A stretch of DNA of 64,000 bases from the NCBI RefSeq assembly GCF_000224515.1, contig NZ_AGAF01000169.1, positions 1 to 64,000 of the forward strand, in the 5' to 3' direction. Below, piece by piece: positions 18,619 to 27,492 of the stretch. Made by a program: the position numbers and the translations under genes. The notes below the pieces were generated by a model, which had not been told where the DNA came from, searched no databases, and saw nothing but the letters and a program-made list of their open reading frames with translations. Positions within the stretch are counted from its first letter, which is position 1; the number at the start of each line of letters is the position of its first letter. Source of the DNA: Desulfosporosinus sp. OT. GTDB taxonomy: Bacteria; Bacillota; Desulfitobacteriia; Desulfitobacteriales; Desulfitobacteriaceae.

Positions 18619-19062
18619 TTATCTCGAACTTGGCCAGAACAATCCCTTATCTTTTAGTTCGTCACGCATTTCTCCAGAAATATCAACGTTATTGGGCACA
18701 AACAAGAAAATCCCATTGCCTACTTTCTGCATATTGCCATTTAACGCATAAGTTGTCCCACTAATAAAATCAACAACCCGTTTGGCTAACACCTTTTCCG
18801 TATTTTCGAGGTTAACAATAACTGGTCGCCGAGATTTCAGTTGATCTGCAATATTTTGAGCTTCTTCAAAGGAATTGGGTTCCATTACAACCACACGCAT
18901 TTGTTTTTGAGTGTGAATACTCACAACCTGGGCATTTTTACGACTAGTACGCACTTCTTCTTGGACGTTTTTTTCTCTATCATCTTCTTCAAAAATCTCA
19001 TCTTCAAGTTCCTCATCAGCGAATCCCATAATTCCAATTACTTTGTCAATCAATTTCGCCAT
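18619..19062 (-). CDS. sepF: SepF cell division protein
   Basis: SepF binds membrane through its N-terminal amphipathic helix and FtsZ through its C-terminal domain, and can act as a membrane anchor for the Z ring. The 147-residue product has the amphipathic start MAKLIDKVIGIMGF, an acidic linker, and the SepF domain with VVMEPNSFEEAQNIADQLKS and DFISGTTYALNGNMQKVGN. The GGGAGG site is good. Its importance here is raised by the absence of ftsA from the window. Confidence 0.96.
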   Translation of the reverse strand: MAKLIDKVIGIMGFADEELEDEIFEEDDREKNVQEEVRTSRKNAQVVSIHTQKQMRVVVMEPNSFEEAQNIADQLKSRRPVIVNLENTEKVLAKRVVDFISGTTYALNGNMQKVGNGIFLFVPNNVDISGEMRDELKDKGLFWPSSR

Positions 19063-19107
19063 ATATATTCCCTCCCTTTCCAGGTTTAATTAGCCACGTT
19101 CATGAAG

Positions 19108-19245
19108 CAAACTTGGGCTAGAGCCCGAAGACACTGTCTTCGCACGTATTAGCCTTCTTTCAGCCCGCAGGCGCCGGCGATCGCCTTAGTTGCACTTATA
19201 CTTCAAAGAGTATATAACCTTCAGTTATACTTTCTGCCTAGTGCC
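19108..19245 (+). repeat. type II palindromic repeat element, copy a (one 34-bp unit)
   Basis: It fills the gap between yggS and sepF. It starts AAACTTGGGCT, has a GGGCT/AGCCC mini-hairpin, palindrome CGAAGACACTGTCTTCG (19126-19142) with GCACGTATTAGCCTTCTT, then TTGCACTTATAC and the end TTATACTTTCTGCCTAGTG. The end extends over the yggS stop codon, so the element supplies the last codons of that gene. Confidence 0.8.
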
Positions 19246-19929
19246 AAAAATCTGACGTCCAACACGGACAAGAGTAGCTCCTTCTTCAATAGCCAATTCG
19301 AAATCTTGACTCATCCCCATCGAAAGCTCTCGTAAATCTACTCCAGACCATTTTCGGGATTGCAAAGTATCGCGTAGTACTCGAAGCTCACGGAAAAAAC
19401 CTTGTGTTTCAGCCGAACTCGCCTCCAACGCCCCAATGGTCATAAACCCATGAACTCGGACATGGGGATAATCCCCAATGGAATTTAAAAAGTCTGGCAC
19501 TTCCTCTGGCATGAGTCCTGCCTTTGCGGGGTCCCGGGCGATATTTACCTGGACAAGTGTTGCCCAAATCATCTGACGCCGTTCCCCTTGCTCGTTGAGT
19601 GTCTCTAAGAGCGAGAACCGATCCAGCGAATGAATCAGCGAAATGTTTTGGTCCAAATACTTTACTTTATTGGTTTGCAACCTTCCCACCAAGTGCCATT
19701 CACAATCGTTTGGCAGAGAAGGAGCTTTCTCCAACCATTCTTGAACACGGTTTTCTGCAAAGGCTCGTTGTCCGGTCTGGTAAGCCCCCTCTAAGCTTGA
19801 AACCGGTTGAGTCTTAGACACAGCCAATAATCGGATGGTACTAGGGTCTCTTTTACTCCGTGCTACAGCTTGGTCTATCCGCTGACGAACTTTAATTAAA
19901 TTTTGCTTGATATCCACAACTGTCAACAT
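19225..19929 (-). CDS. yggS: YggS-family PLP homeostasis protein
   Basis: PLP-binding protein that buffers pyridoxal phosphate and affects amino acid pools. The 234-residue product has the PLP lysine in LLAVSKTQP (near residue 36), FAENRVQEW, WHLVGRLQTNKVKYL and GMSQDFELAIEEGATLVRVG. The last four residues RQKV and the stop codon are written by the terminus of a type II repeat, so the natural C-terminus after QIFGT has been replaced. It lies in the division cluster upstream of sepF, as in many Firmicutes. Confidence 0.95.
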   Translation of the reverse strand: MLTVVDIKQNLIKVRQRIDQAVARSKRDPSTIRLLAVSKTQPVSSLEGAYQTGQRAFAENRVQEWLEKAPSLPNDCEWHLVGRLQTNKVKYLDQNISLIHSLDRFSLLETLNEQGERRQMIWATLVQVNIARDPAKAGLMPEEVPDFLNSIGDYPHVRVHGFMTIGALEASSAETQGFFRELRVLRDTLQSRKWSGVDLRELSMGMSQDFELAIEEGATLVRVGRQIFGTRQKV

Positions 19930-19993
19930 CAGAATATCCCCTCGCTTTAATTTCTACGCCCTTTCGTCGGTTTCCTGCTTGTCGAACCCAAAC

Positions 19994-20926
19994 CTAAATA
20001 TTTTTTACATTGGCTACTAAGCCTTCCAGTCCCTCACGCGGTGTAATCACGACAGGAATACCACTTGGAAGGTTTTCAATACAGGCTTGACTATCATCCT
20101 GATCAAGGACAGTTACTTTTTTGAACTGTACAACACCTTCATCCCAAAGAAAGATCCCTAGTTCCTCGCCCTGCGTCCAAAGTGCACTCTTCGGGACAAG
20201 AACTCCACTGGTCGAAGGGAGATAGCTCCACGTTACATCTTGACGCCTCTGGGCCGCTGATCCGTCGACATAATGAGGAAACTGGACAATCACTCCTTTA
20301 GGGGTATCAGATTTGCGTAGGATTTTAGCACTGACCGTTTGATTTCCCGCAGTTAAACGTAATGTTTTACCAACTGTGAGCCCATCGATACTTGGCAGTT
20401 CGATGAAGGCCTGGGTCGGGATGAGATTGTTAACTATTTTCCCTATAATCTCCCCTGCTTGTACCGTTGCTCCCGCAGTTTTCACGTTAGCTTTCTGAGC
20501 CAATAATTTATCCAAATCCATTGAATTGAGATTTTGGCTTGTTATGATAGATTCTAAACCATCGCTTTGATGAAAAAACAGTCCTCCCTTCGCTGCCAGA
20601 ATCGTTTGTTTCATCCCATCCTGTGTCATTCCTGGCGCTGCGCCTTCGGCTTGGAGAATTGCCACAGCCTCCCCACGTCTAAAGCGTTGCCCATTTTCAC
20701 CTAAAAATTGAATCTTTCCTGTGGACGGAGCAGATATCGGTATTTCCTCATTCGCAAACGTTGCCGTGACTTTACGTTCGTGGGTGATCGTTCCGGTTTG
20801 AGCCACTGCAAATTTTATATCCCCAGCGGTTAGACTTGAACGATAGGACCACAGGATTCCTCCAGTCAGAACGATGAATAAAATACCCCAAAACCAATAG
20901 ATTGGTTTTCTTCTTTTTCCCTCCAT
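19994..20926 (-). CDS. HlyD-like membrane-anchored periplasmic adaptor protein
   Basis: The 310-residue product has one N-terminal membrane helix (residues 9-28) followed by a biotinyl-lipoyl-like hairpin region (PISAPSTGKIQFLGENGQRFRRGEAV) and beta-rich segments, like HlyD/RND-type adaptor proteins. Such proteins are often found next to yggS in clostridial division clusters; no transporter gene is adjacent, so a standalone envelope role is likely. The ATG at 20926 has a GGAGG site. Function not known. Confidence 0.75.
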   Translation of the reverse strand: MEGKRRKPIYWFWGILFIVLTGGILWSYRSSLTAGDIKFAVAQTGTITHERKVTATFANEEIPISAPSTGKIQFLGENGQRFRRGEAVAILQAEGAAPGMTQDGMKQTILAAKGGLFFHQSDGLESIITSQNLNSMDLDKLLAQKANVKTAGATVQAGEIIGKIVNNLIPTQAFIELPSIDGLTVGKTLRLTAGNQTVSAKILRKSDTPKGVIVQFPHYVDGSAAQRRQDVTWSYLPSTSGVLVPKSALWTQGEELGIFLWDEGVVQFKKVTVLDQDDSQACIENLPSGIPVVITPREGLEGLVANVKNI

Positions 20927-20938
20927 TGCACCCTCCAA

Positions 20939-20992
20939 CTCGATATTCGATATTCGCAGTTCCCATTCGAACCTCGAACTACGAACCAGGAA
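20939..20992. repeat. TTCGA-rich degenerate patch
   Basis: A run of imperfect TTCGA/TTCGT-type words (ATTCGATATTCG, ATTCGAACCTCGAACTACGAACC) fills the space between the HlyD-like gene and the PhoR-type kinase. It resembles at least seven other gaps in this window. Confidence 0.7.
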
Positions 20993-22366
20993 CTACGATA
21001 ACGCTCGTGGCAAATCACACGTAAAGACGGTTCCAACTCCTAGCTGAGAAGAGACATTAATACTACCACCCGTACCTTCCACCATGTGTTTTACAATACT
21101 TAGCCCTAGCCCCGTTCCGCCTTGCTCTCGCGAACGAGCCTTGTCTACTCGATAGAAACGTTCGAAGATCCGGGGCAAAATTTCTGCTGGGATACCACAA
21201 CCCGTATCTCCAAATTCAAGGTGAATATATTCCCGACCCACTTGGGCGTGTAGCCAAACACGTCCCTCTGCCGTATATTTAACTGCATTCTCTAATAAAT
21301 TGAGAAGAAGTTGACTTAGGAGATCTTCTCCGATTAAAAGTGAAGGCATATTTTCCGGAAGATCAACCTCCACTTTAATTCCCTTGGCCTCGGCAAAACT
21401 TTGAATCACCGGTTTGACTTTTTCGTATGCCTCTTGAACCGAACTTACTTTACTATAACTTACCTCAGCCCGATTTTCACGTCCCTCAATATGAGCTAAC
21501 GTCAGCAGGTCCTCAATAAGCCGCTGTAAGCGCAAGGTTTCTCCTTGGATAATCTTCAAGAATCGGCTGCGTAAGGAAGGATCGTCTGCTGCACCGTCCA
21601 AAAGCGTTTCTACGAACCCTTTGATAGAAGTCAATGGAGTTCTTAGTTCATGAGAAACATTAGCAACAAATTCTGTGCGCATTTGTTCCAGGCGCCGAAG
21701 CTCAGTCACATCATGAATTACAATGACCGCACCCCTGGGTTTACCCTGCTCACTTAAAATAGGGTTAATCTGGCTTTGTACTGTCCTTTGAGCAATATTC
21801 GTTTCCCTCGTAGCTGAAGGCTGCCCGGAAAGCACTTTGCGAATTAAATGCTCTAGTTCAGAATCATAAGTAAGCTCCAACAAATATTCCAATTCTTTGG
21901 CCGTGCCTTGGCGTTCAAAAATTTTTTCGGCTGCAGCATTCACTAAAACAACTCGACCAACATGGTCCACAGCAACAACGCCTTCTTGCATGCCTGCCAA
22001 AATTGCTTCCATCTTGTGTGCTTCCTGGGTCCCCTTTTGAACGATCATCTCTACGTGACGTGAAAGGCTATTCAGTTCCGCTGTGAATTCCCCGATTTCA
22101 TCCGTCGAATCTGAAAAATCGATGCGCTCAAAATCGCCTCTGGCAATTCGCTGGGTGGTAAAGTGAAGTTTCTCCAGTCGACGAGATAGTTGACTGGAGT
22201 AGAAATAAACAGCCCCTACAGGAAAGCACAAGGCAAGCACAACAACTCCAAAGTCAATCGGTAACCCAGCAGGCCCTAACCTAGCGCTCTCTCCAACCCA
22301 AAACAAAAGCAGAGCAAGCCCTGTCATGCCAAAAAAAAGTCCGGTCAATCGCCATTTAATACTCAT
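20993..22366 (-). CDS. phoR: PhoR-like sensor histidine kinase
   Basis: The 457-residue kinase has two membrane helices (about residues 8-24 and 39-58) with almost no extracellular loop, a HAMP domain, a PAS domain (EAILAGMQEGVVAVDHVGRV), the HisKA phosphoacceptor His in FVANVSHELRTPLTS, and a HATPase with N and G boxes (LLLNLLENAVKYT, GDTGCGI, GTGLGLSI). The lack of a sensory loop suggests membrane or partner signals. ATG 22366 has an AAAGG site. The symbol follows the Pho-type architecture; phosphate sensing itself is not shown. Confidence 0.85.
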   Translation of the reverse strand: MSIKWRLTGLFFGMTGLALLLFWVGESARLGPAGLPIDFGVVVLALCFPVGAVYFYSSQLSRRLEKLHFTTQRIARGDFERIDFSDSTDEIGEFTAELNSLSRHVEMIVQKGTQEAHKMEAILAGMQEGVVAVDHVGRVVLVNAAAEKIFERQGTAKELEYLLELTYDSELEHLIRKVLSGQPSATRETNIAQRTVQSQINPILSEQGKPRGAVIVIHDVTELRRLEQMRTEFVANVSHELRTPLTSIKGFVETLLDGAADDPSLRSRFLKIIQGETLRLQRLIEDLLTLAHIEGRENRAEVSYSKVSSVQEAYEKVKPVIQSFAEAKGIKVEVDLPENMPSLLIGEDLLSQLLLNLLENAVKYTAEGRVWLHAQVGREYIHLEFGDTGCGIPAEILPRIFERFYRVDKARSREQGGTGLGLSIVKHMVEGTGGSINVSSQLGVGTVFTCDLPRALS

Positions 22367-22371
22367 ACTTC

Positions 22372-23058
22372 TCAACCTTTGAAACGATAGCCAATCCCGC
22401 GTAGAGTTTCTATGTACTCGGGATTCGAAGGGTCCTTTTCCACTTTCAAACGCAGGTGACGCACATGTACATCAACCGTCCGAGTATCTCCGTCATATTC
22501 ATATCCCCAAATTCGATCCAGGAGCTCATCCCGAGAATACACTTTACCCGGATGAGTTGCAAAGACACGTAGAAGCTCAAACTCTTTTGGGGTTAACTCA
22601 GTTTCCTCTCCTCGAACATGGACACGAAACCCTGTTATGTCAATCCGCAAATCTCCTCGGATTATTTGGGCGACCGTCTCCTCCGTCGAATTGAGACGAC
22701 GCAAGCGAGCTTTAATTCGAGCTAACAGTTCTCGCGGGCTGAAAGGCTTGGTCATATAATCATCAGCACCGAGCTCCAACCCTAAAACCGTATCAATCTC
22801 CTCACCTTTGGCGGTTAACATAATAATAGGGATTTGCTGAAACTTGGGATTTAAGCGAAGAATTCGGCAAACCTCCAAGCCATCCATTCCCGGTAGCATG
22901 ACGTCGAGAACAAGGAGATTCGGTAGCTCCTTCTCTATAGATTCCAACGCTTCCTTACCATCTTTCGCTACAGAAACCTGGTATCCTTCTTTTTCCAGAT
23001 TAAATCTGAGGAGTTCTAGAATTGGTTCCTCATCGTCAACTACTAAAATTGTTGCCAC
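22372..23058 (-). CDS. phoB: PhoB-like OmpR-family response regulator
   Basis: The 228-residue regulator has a receiver domain with phosphoacceptor Asp in LLVLDVMLPGMDG (near residue 52), conserved Thr/Lys (LTAKGEE, YMTKPFSPREL), and a winged-helix DNA-binding domain ending GYRFKG. It precedes the kinase by 5 bp, forming a two-component pair. Targets are not indicated. Confidence 0.9.
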   Translation of the reverse strand: MATILVVDDEEPILELLRFNLEKEGYQVSVAKDGKEALESIEKELPNLLVLDVMLPGMDGLEVCRILRLNPKFQQIPIIMLTAKGEEIDTVLGLELGADDYMTKPFSPRELLARIKARLRRLNSTEETVAQIIRGDLRIDITGFRVHVRGEETELTPKEFELLRVFATHPGKVYSRDELLDRIWGYEYDGDTRTVDVHVRHLRLKVEKDPSNPEYIETLRGIGYRFKG

Positions 23059-23068
23059 CTAACTCCCC

Positions 23069-23130
23069 CTTAATCGTGGTTCGTGGTTCTTAGTTTCGTA
23101 TTCAAACCACGAACTACTAACTACTAACTA
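23069..23130. repeat. TTCGT/CTAACTA-rich patch overlapping the 3' end of pgeF
   Basis: GTGGTTCGTGGTT...AACCACGAAC form an inverted pair, then tandem AACTACTAACTACTA. The latter writes the last four codons (VVSS) and stop of pgeF. Confidence 0.65.
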
Positions 23131-23929
23131 CGCGACGGATCCACCCTGCCATCCGTCCTGAACGGGCTCCATCACGCCGATACGAAAAGAACCATTCAGG
23201 ATTGTCTGCAGTACAGACCGAAGCAACCTCTATATTTTCTAGACGAACCCCTTTTCCCAAGAACAACGTCTTGTTGGCCTCCCATAAATCAAGTAGATAA
23301 TGCCCATCCTCTTGCCTATGCAGAAACGGTGTTTCGTGATAATTCGCTCGAAACTGTACTGCAACACGTTCATCCACTGAATAACAACAAGGACCAATGC
23401 TTGGTCCAATCGCAACCCAGGCATCCTCTGTGCGCCCTCCAGCTTCTTCAAAACACTCCAAGACTTTTTGCCCAATCTTATGGGCAGTGCCTTTCCAGCC
23501 GGCGTGCGCAATACCTACCGCCTTGAGATCGGGGTAATAGAAAAAAAGAGGGACACAATCCGCAAAAAAAGCCATCAGCCCGACAGAGCTCTGAGTCACT
23601 AATCCGTCCGTAGCAGGGATTGCCGTCTCCAATTCACGACTACCTCGGCCCCCGTCTTCCTCATTGATCCATAAGACATTCGTACCATGAACCTGTTCAC
23701 CCACTGCAACCTTGGACAAGGGAACCCCCCACTGATCCAACCAATGCTCTCTGTTTTGCAAAACTGCAGTAGGATCATCTCCCACATGAAGCCCTAGATT
23801 AAACGAATCGTAGGGAACGTGACTGACTCCTCCTACACGAGTAGAGAAACCTAAGTCTATTCCTTCAGCTGACCATTTTGGAATGGTTAGATAGGTAAAG
23901 TTTCCTCTTTCATGCCACTTCCAGCTCAT
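23117..23929 (-). CDS. pgeF: peptidoglycan editing factor PgeF (YlmD family)
   Basis: Multicopper-oxidase-fold protein; family members hydrolyse wrong precursor muropeptides and show purine nucleoside or laccase-like activity. The 270-residue product has the metal-site pieces GEQVHGTNVL, HAGWKGTAHKIG and GPSIGPCCYSVDERV. I chose ATG 23929, which has an AAGGAG site 8 nt upstream, rather than an ATG 36 bp earlier. It lies downstream of ymxH and upstream of the kinase pair, the usual ylm-block position. Confidence 0.88.
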   Translation of the reverse strand: MSWKWHERGNFTYLTIPKWSAEGIDLGFSTRVGGVSHVPYDSFNLGLHVGDDPTAVLQNREHWLDQWGVPLSKVAVGEQVHGTNVLWINEEDGGRGSRELETAIPATDGLVTQSSVGLMAFFADCVPLFFYYPDLKAVGIAHAGWKGTAHKIGQKVLECFEEAGGRTEDAWVAIGPSIGPCCYSVDERVAVQFRANYHETPFLHRQEDGHYLLDLWEANKTLFLGKGVRLENIEVASVCTADNPEWFFSYRRDGARSGRMAGWIRRVVSS

Positions 23930-24057
23930 CCCTTCAGCTCCTTCGATTTCCTTTAAATATATCATTTAATCTCTCTGAGGACAAACCCGACCTTACTCCT
24001 ATTAGGGTACAATTTCACCACAATGTGATTAATCATTCCTTAAAGTCCTGATAAAGA

Positions 24058-24373
24058 AAACTTGGCTGGCGCCCACACACGAAGACACTGTCTTCGCACG
24101 TATTACCCCTTCTCGCAGACACTGTCTTCGCACATATTAACCCTTCTTGCAGACACTGTCCCCGCACGTATTAGCCTTCTTGTTAGCCTTGGCGAAGGCA
24201 ACTGCCCTAGTTGCACTTATGCGTTGGCCAAGGATGGCCGAGTGTCCCTGTAACCAAGACTCGAACAGAACGTTCGAGATTAGAGCGCTGCCATGGATGG
24301 CAAGGCGCCGTGATGGTGAGAAGGGACCTTCCAGAAAGTATGAAACAAAAAGTTATACTTTCTGACTAGTACA
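24058..24373 (+). repeat. type II palindromic repeat element, copy b (three 34-bp units)
   Basis: It fills most of the gap between ymxH and pgeF. AAACTTGGCTGGCGCC leads into three tandem 34-bp units, with GACACTG at 24084, 24118 and 24152; the first holds CGAAGACACTGTCTTCG. Later modules are GGCCA-AGGA-TGGCC (24226-24239), CTCGAAC/GTTCGAG (24260-24278), TGCCA-TGGA-TGGCA (24289-24302) and AGAAAGTAT/ATACTTTCT (24333-24363). It ends GACTAGTAC directly against the A/T tract of the ymxH terminator. Confidence 0.85.
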
Positions 24374-24381
24374 AAAAAATA

Positions 24382-24413
24382 AAGAGGCAGGAGCAGATAT
24401 GCCCCTACCTCTT
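24382..24413 (-). terminator. intrinsic terminator overlapping the ymxH stop codon
   Basis: Arms AAGAGGTAGGGGCA/TGCTCCTGCCTCTT with a 4-nt loop, then TATTTTTTT on the minus strand. The stem begins inside the ymxH stop codon, and a type II repeat ends in its T-tract. Confidence 0.9.
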
Positions 24414-24687
24414 ATCGACGGTCATCATTGTCTGTATTAAATTCAGGTAGATCATTGGCATCGACTAAGATGACGTCAACCCCAATTTTCTTAACACGAT
24501 CCCACGGAACAACATAGTCTTCTGCCTTGCTACTGCCGAAAAAGCCCCAACTTCGCGAGGGTCCTGGCACAATAATCCCTTTGACGACACCCCGTTCGAG
24601 ATCCAAATCAAGGTCTTTAATTGGCCCTAACCGACGTCCATCCTTGACATTCACAACATCCAATAATCGTAAATCTGAGATCCTCAT
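24412..24687 (-). CDS. ymxH: YlmC/YmxH-family PRC-barrel protein
   Basis: The 91-residue protein is a single PRC-barrel domain: MRISDLRLLDVVNVKDGRRLG, KDLDLDLERGVVKGIIVPGP, and DYVVPWDRVKKIGVDVILVD. YlmC/YmxH proteins are sporulation-associated in Bacillus and Clostridium. It lies downstream of sigG, a standard position. Confidence 0.93.
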   Translation of the reverse strand: MRISDLRLLDVVNVKDGRRLGPIKDLDLDLERGVVKGIIVPGPSRSWGFFGSSKAEDYVVPWDRVKKIGVDVILVDANDLPEFNTDNDDRR

Positions 24688-24700
24688 TCTAAGCCCCCCC

Positions 24701-24757
24701 TAATCGATGTTCGGGGTTCGAGGTTCGATGATTCGAAGTCGAATATCACGTATAGCC
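24701..24757. repeat. TTCGA-rich patch before ymxH
   Basis: TCGATGTTCGGGGTTCGAGGTTCGATG-type words lie in the 327-bp gap between sigG and ymxH. The rest of the gap (24758-25014) is AT-rich with no gene, apart from a second short patch (GGCTCGCAGTTCGAATCTCC, near 24922) and CTGACATCTGACC-like sequence close to the sigG stop. Confidence 0.6.
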
Positions 24758-25014
24758 CCGATATAAGTTCAACTATGACTTATGAAAAACGCTGAAGCTT
24801 GATCATAAGTAAGTTTCCTATAGGTCATCATATGAGGGAGGGACAAAAAATAGCCTACTGTTGATACATATTTACTTTATGAGTATCACGAAATATCTAG
24901 CCTCGTTTCATAATCGAGTTTTGTGGCTCGCAGTTCGAATCTCCTACAGTCCTTTTGCGTCGTGCTTGGTGCTGGTGTATCCGACTTTGGACTCTGACAT
25001 CTGACCTCCCGGAT

Positions 25015-25788
25015 TCACACATACTTGCGCATGTGTTGCATAGCAGCTTTCTCCAGACGGGATACCTGAGCTTGTGAGATTCCAATCTCGTCAGCTACCT
25101 CCATCTGAGTCTTGCCATCAAAAAACCTCAAAGACAAGATGAGTTTTTCCCGTTCGCTGAGACGTCGTAAAGCTTCTCGGACTGCTAGCCCTTCAATCCA
25201 ACCTTTGTCAGACTGCTTATCATCTCCAATTTGATCCATTACAAAAATAGGATCTCCTCCGTCATGGTAGATCGGCTCAAATAAGGAAATCGGTTCTTGA
25301 ATAGCATCTAAGGCGAAAATCACATCTTCACGTGGCAGAGAAAGCTTAGCAGCGATTTCTGTAACGGTTGGTTCTCGTGAGCAATCACAGACTAGCTGAT
25401 CTCTTACCTGAAGGGCCTTATAGGCAATATCCCTCAACGACCGACTCACCCGTATTGGATTGTTGTCTCTCAAGTATCGACGTATTTCCCCGATGATCAT
25501 AGGGACGGCATAAGTAGAGAATTTAACGTTTTGTCCAAGGTCAAAATTGTCTATAGCTTTCATCAACCCGATACAACCAACCTGAAAAAGGTCATCTACA
25601 TATTCTCCCCGATTCGTAAACCGCTGAATCACGCTGAGAACAAGACGAAGATTCCCATGGATAAGTTTGTCTCGAGCGCTGCGATCTCCAGCCTGATAAA
25701 TTACAAACAACTCTTTCATTTTCACGCTGGATAAGACAGGCAACTTTGAGGTGTTCACTCCACAAATCTCAACTTTATTTAATGCCAA
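25015..25788 (-). CDS. sigG: RNA polymerase sporulation sigma factor SigG
   Basis: Late forespore-specific sigma factor. The 257-residue protein begins MALNKVEICGVNTSKLPVL, the near-invariant SigG N-terminus, and has regions 2 (DDLFQVGCIGLMKAIDNFD), 3 and 4 (LILSLRFFDGKTQMEVADEIGISQAQVSRLE). It follows sigE by 57 bp, as in Bacillus and clostridia. Confidence 0.98.
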   Translation of the reverse strand: MALNKVEICGVNTSKLPVLSSVKMKELFVIYQAGDRSARDKLIHGNLRLVLSVIQRFTNRGEYVDDLFQVGCIGLMKAIDNFDLGQNVKFSTYAVPMIIGEIRRYLRDNNPIRVSRSLRDIAYKALQVRDQLVCDCSREPTVTEIAAKLSLPREDVIFALDAIQEPISLFEPIYHDGGDPIFVMDQIGDDKQSDKGWIEGLAVREALRRLSEREKLILSLRFFDGKTQMEVADEIGISQAQVSRLEKAAMQHMRKYV

Positions 25789-25845
25789 ACTACGAGCACC
25801 TCCCCAGCAAATTCTGTTGGGAAGTATGCCCGAACACTGTTTAGG

Positions 25846-26571
25846 TTATTCCAATCGACAAAATTCTTTGCGTAATCTACGAATAATTCTTTTCTCGAGC
25901 CGTGAAATGTAGGATTGTGAGATTCCCAGTCGATCAGCTACTTCTTTTTGTGTTTTTTCCACCCCGTTATCCAACCCGAATCTCAATTCCATAATCACCT
26001 TTTCCCGGTTTGTTAACCTTCCCATCGCTAAATGCAACAACTGCCGATCAACCTGTTCTTCAATTGGCTTGGAGATAATGTCATTTTCGGTACCTAAAAC
26101 ATCTGAGAGCAGTAGTTCATTACCATCCCAGTCAATATTCAATGGTTCATCAAACGATACTTCAGAACGAGTTTTATTATTTCGTCTAAGATACATTAAA
26201 ATTTCATTTTCAATACACCGAGAAGCATAGGTCGCTAGTTTAATTTTTTTCTGAGGATCAAACGTATTTACCGCTTTGATTAACCCAATTGTTCCAATCG
26301 AGACAAGATCCTCAATCCCTATCCCAGTATTTTCGAATTTACGGGCAATATACACAACAAGGCGCAAATTCCGTTCAATTAAAATATCTCGAATGGACGG
26401 ATCCCCCATTTCGAGGCGCTCCAAGAGGACCCCTTCTTCGTCTGAGTTAAGTGGTGGCGGGAGCGCTTCACTGCTTCCAACGTAATAAATCCCTCTAACT
26501 CCACAGATTTTTTGAAGGAGCATAAACCATAGGCGTCTAACGTTATCTTGAACATCACTCCACCACTTCAT
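25846..26571 (-). CDS. sigE: RNA polymerase sporulation sigma factor SigE (pro-sigma-E)
   Basis: Early mother-cell sigma factor, made as a membrane-bound precursor. The 241-residue product has an amphipathic pro-sequence of about 28 residues and the processing region [15 protein letters not shown], then regions 2 ([20 protein letters not shown]) and 4 ([23 protein letters not shown]). The gene is 3 bp after spoIIGA, which encodes its processing protease. Confidence 0.98.
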   Translation of the reverse strand: MKWWSDVQDNVRRLWFMLLQKICGVRGIYYVGSSEALPPPLNSDEEGVLLERLEMGDPSIRDILIERNLRLVVYIARKFENTGIGIEDLVSIGTIGLIKAVNTFDPQKKIKLATYASRCIENEILMYLRRNNKTRSEVSFDEPLNIDWDGNELLLSDVLGTENDIISKPIEEQVDRQLLHLAMGRLTNREKVIMELRFGLDNGVEKTQKEVADRLGISQSYISRLEKRIIRRLRKEFCRLE

Positions 26572-26574
26572 TAA

Positions 26575-27492
26575 TCAATCTCCACCTTTCTGCATATGTT
26601 CTGGGTGTAGTAACGCTTGGTATTCACCCTCTGAACTTAGCACTTGCTTAACGAGTGCCACCGTTGCATGGATTTGTCGAGATCCCGTTTTGTCAAAACA
26701 CGTCACGCGCTGAGGTCTCAACCCAAGTAGCCAGCTTTGTCGATCAATTGCTTGAAAAGGTATAAAAACTAGGTGTTTTACTAAACCAGGATTGACCTTC
26801 CATAATAACGGCCAAGGGTCAGCGTAGTCTTTCCACGGAATGTTTAGAAATGATCGCACATGATCAGGCATTACACTAGCGGCAATCTCCTCTTCCAGCA
26901 AGATAACAGGAAGCCCGGTTAACGGATCTCGCAAATGGTTCCCGGTATCCAACAACGCTTTAATGCAGACAACCCCACTATGTTCATCACCGCCAAAATC
27001 AATTTCCAAATCGTAAATGATTTGCTTCAGCACTGCGTTTTTTTCCTGCCATCGCAGCCAAAGACGCTGCAAAAGCCACCACATTAATGCCCCTAGCGGA
27101 AGTATCCAAAGATTACTTACGGCCAATGTAAAGAGGCCACTACCTAGTTCATCATCAAATTGCACCCACCCCCATAAGGCATACACAAATCCACCGAGTC
27201 CTGCAGAAAGAAGCCAAAACCCAACCATTGCTTTGAGAAAAGTGTATACTCTACGCATCGGGAAAGCGGCTCCGACCATTAGAAATGGAACAACCCATTT
27301 ACTTAACGTGGTCCATGGCGGAGTGGAATAACAGGCTAGAACCACCGGGATTTCACCGAGAAGGACAGCGGCTAGTATCCGGGTTGGCCGGAGCGGAAGA
27401 CGAATGAGTCGGCTGGTAAGAGTGAGAATAAATGCATCCATCCCTCCGTTAATGAGAATATCCAGATCGAGATAAGTCTCTACTACGCCCAT
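26575..27492 (-). CDS. spoIIGA: sigma-E processing peptidase SpoIIGA
   Basis: Integral membrane aspartic protease that matures pro-sigma-E after a signal from the forespore. The product (305 residues from ATG 27492, AAAGGA site) has five N-terminal membrane helices and a soluble C-terminal domain with the catalytic Asp in ALLDTGNHLRDPLTG, close to residue 182. An upstream in-frame ATG at 27510 would add six residues. It is coupled to sigE. Confidence 0.95.
   Translation of the reverse strand: MGVVETYLDLDILINGGMDAFILTLTSRLIRLPLRPTRILAAVLLGEIPVVLACYSTPPWTTLSKWVVPFLMVGAAFPMRRVYTFLKAMVGFWLLSAGLGGFVYALWGWVQFDDELGSGLFTLAVSNLWILPLGALMWWLLQRLWLRWQEKNAVLKQIIYDLEIDFGGDEHSGVVCIKALLDTGNHLRDPLTGLPVILLEEEIAASVMPDHVRSFLNIPWKDYADPWPLLWKVNPGLVKHLVFIPFQAIDRQSWLLGLRPQRVTCFDKTGSRQIHATVALVKQVLSSEGEYQALLHPEHMQKGGD

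Noticed and set aside
24080..24184. Possible CRISPR array from the 34-bp repeated unit
   Set aside because: Units are contiguous with no unique spacers, only 1-3 copies per locus, and no cas genes are present.
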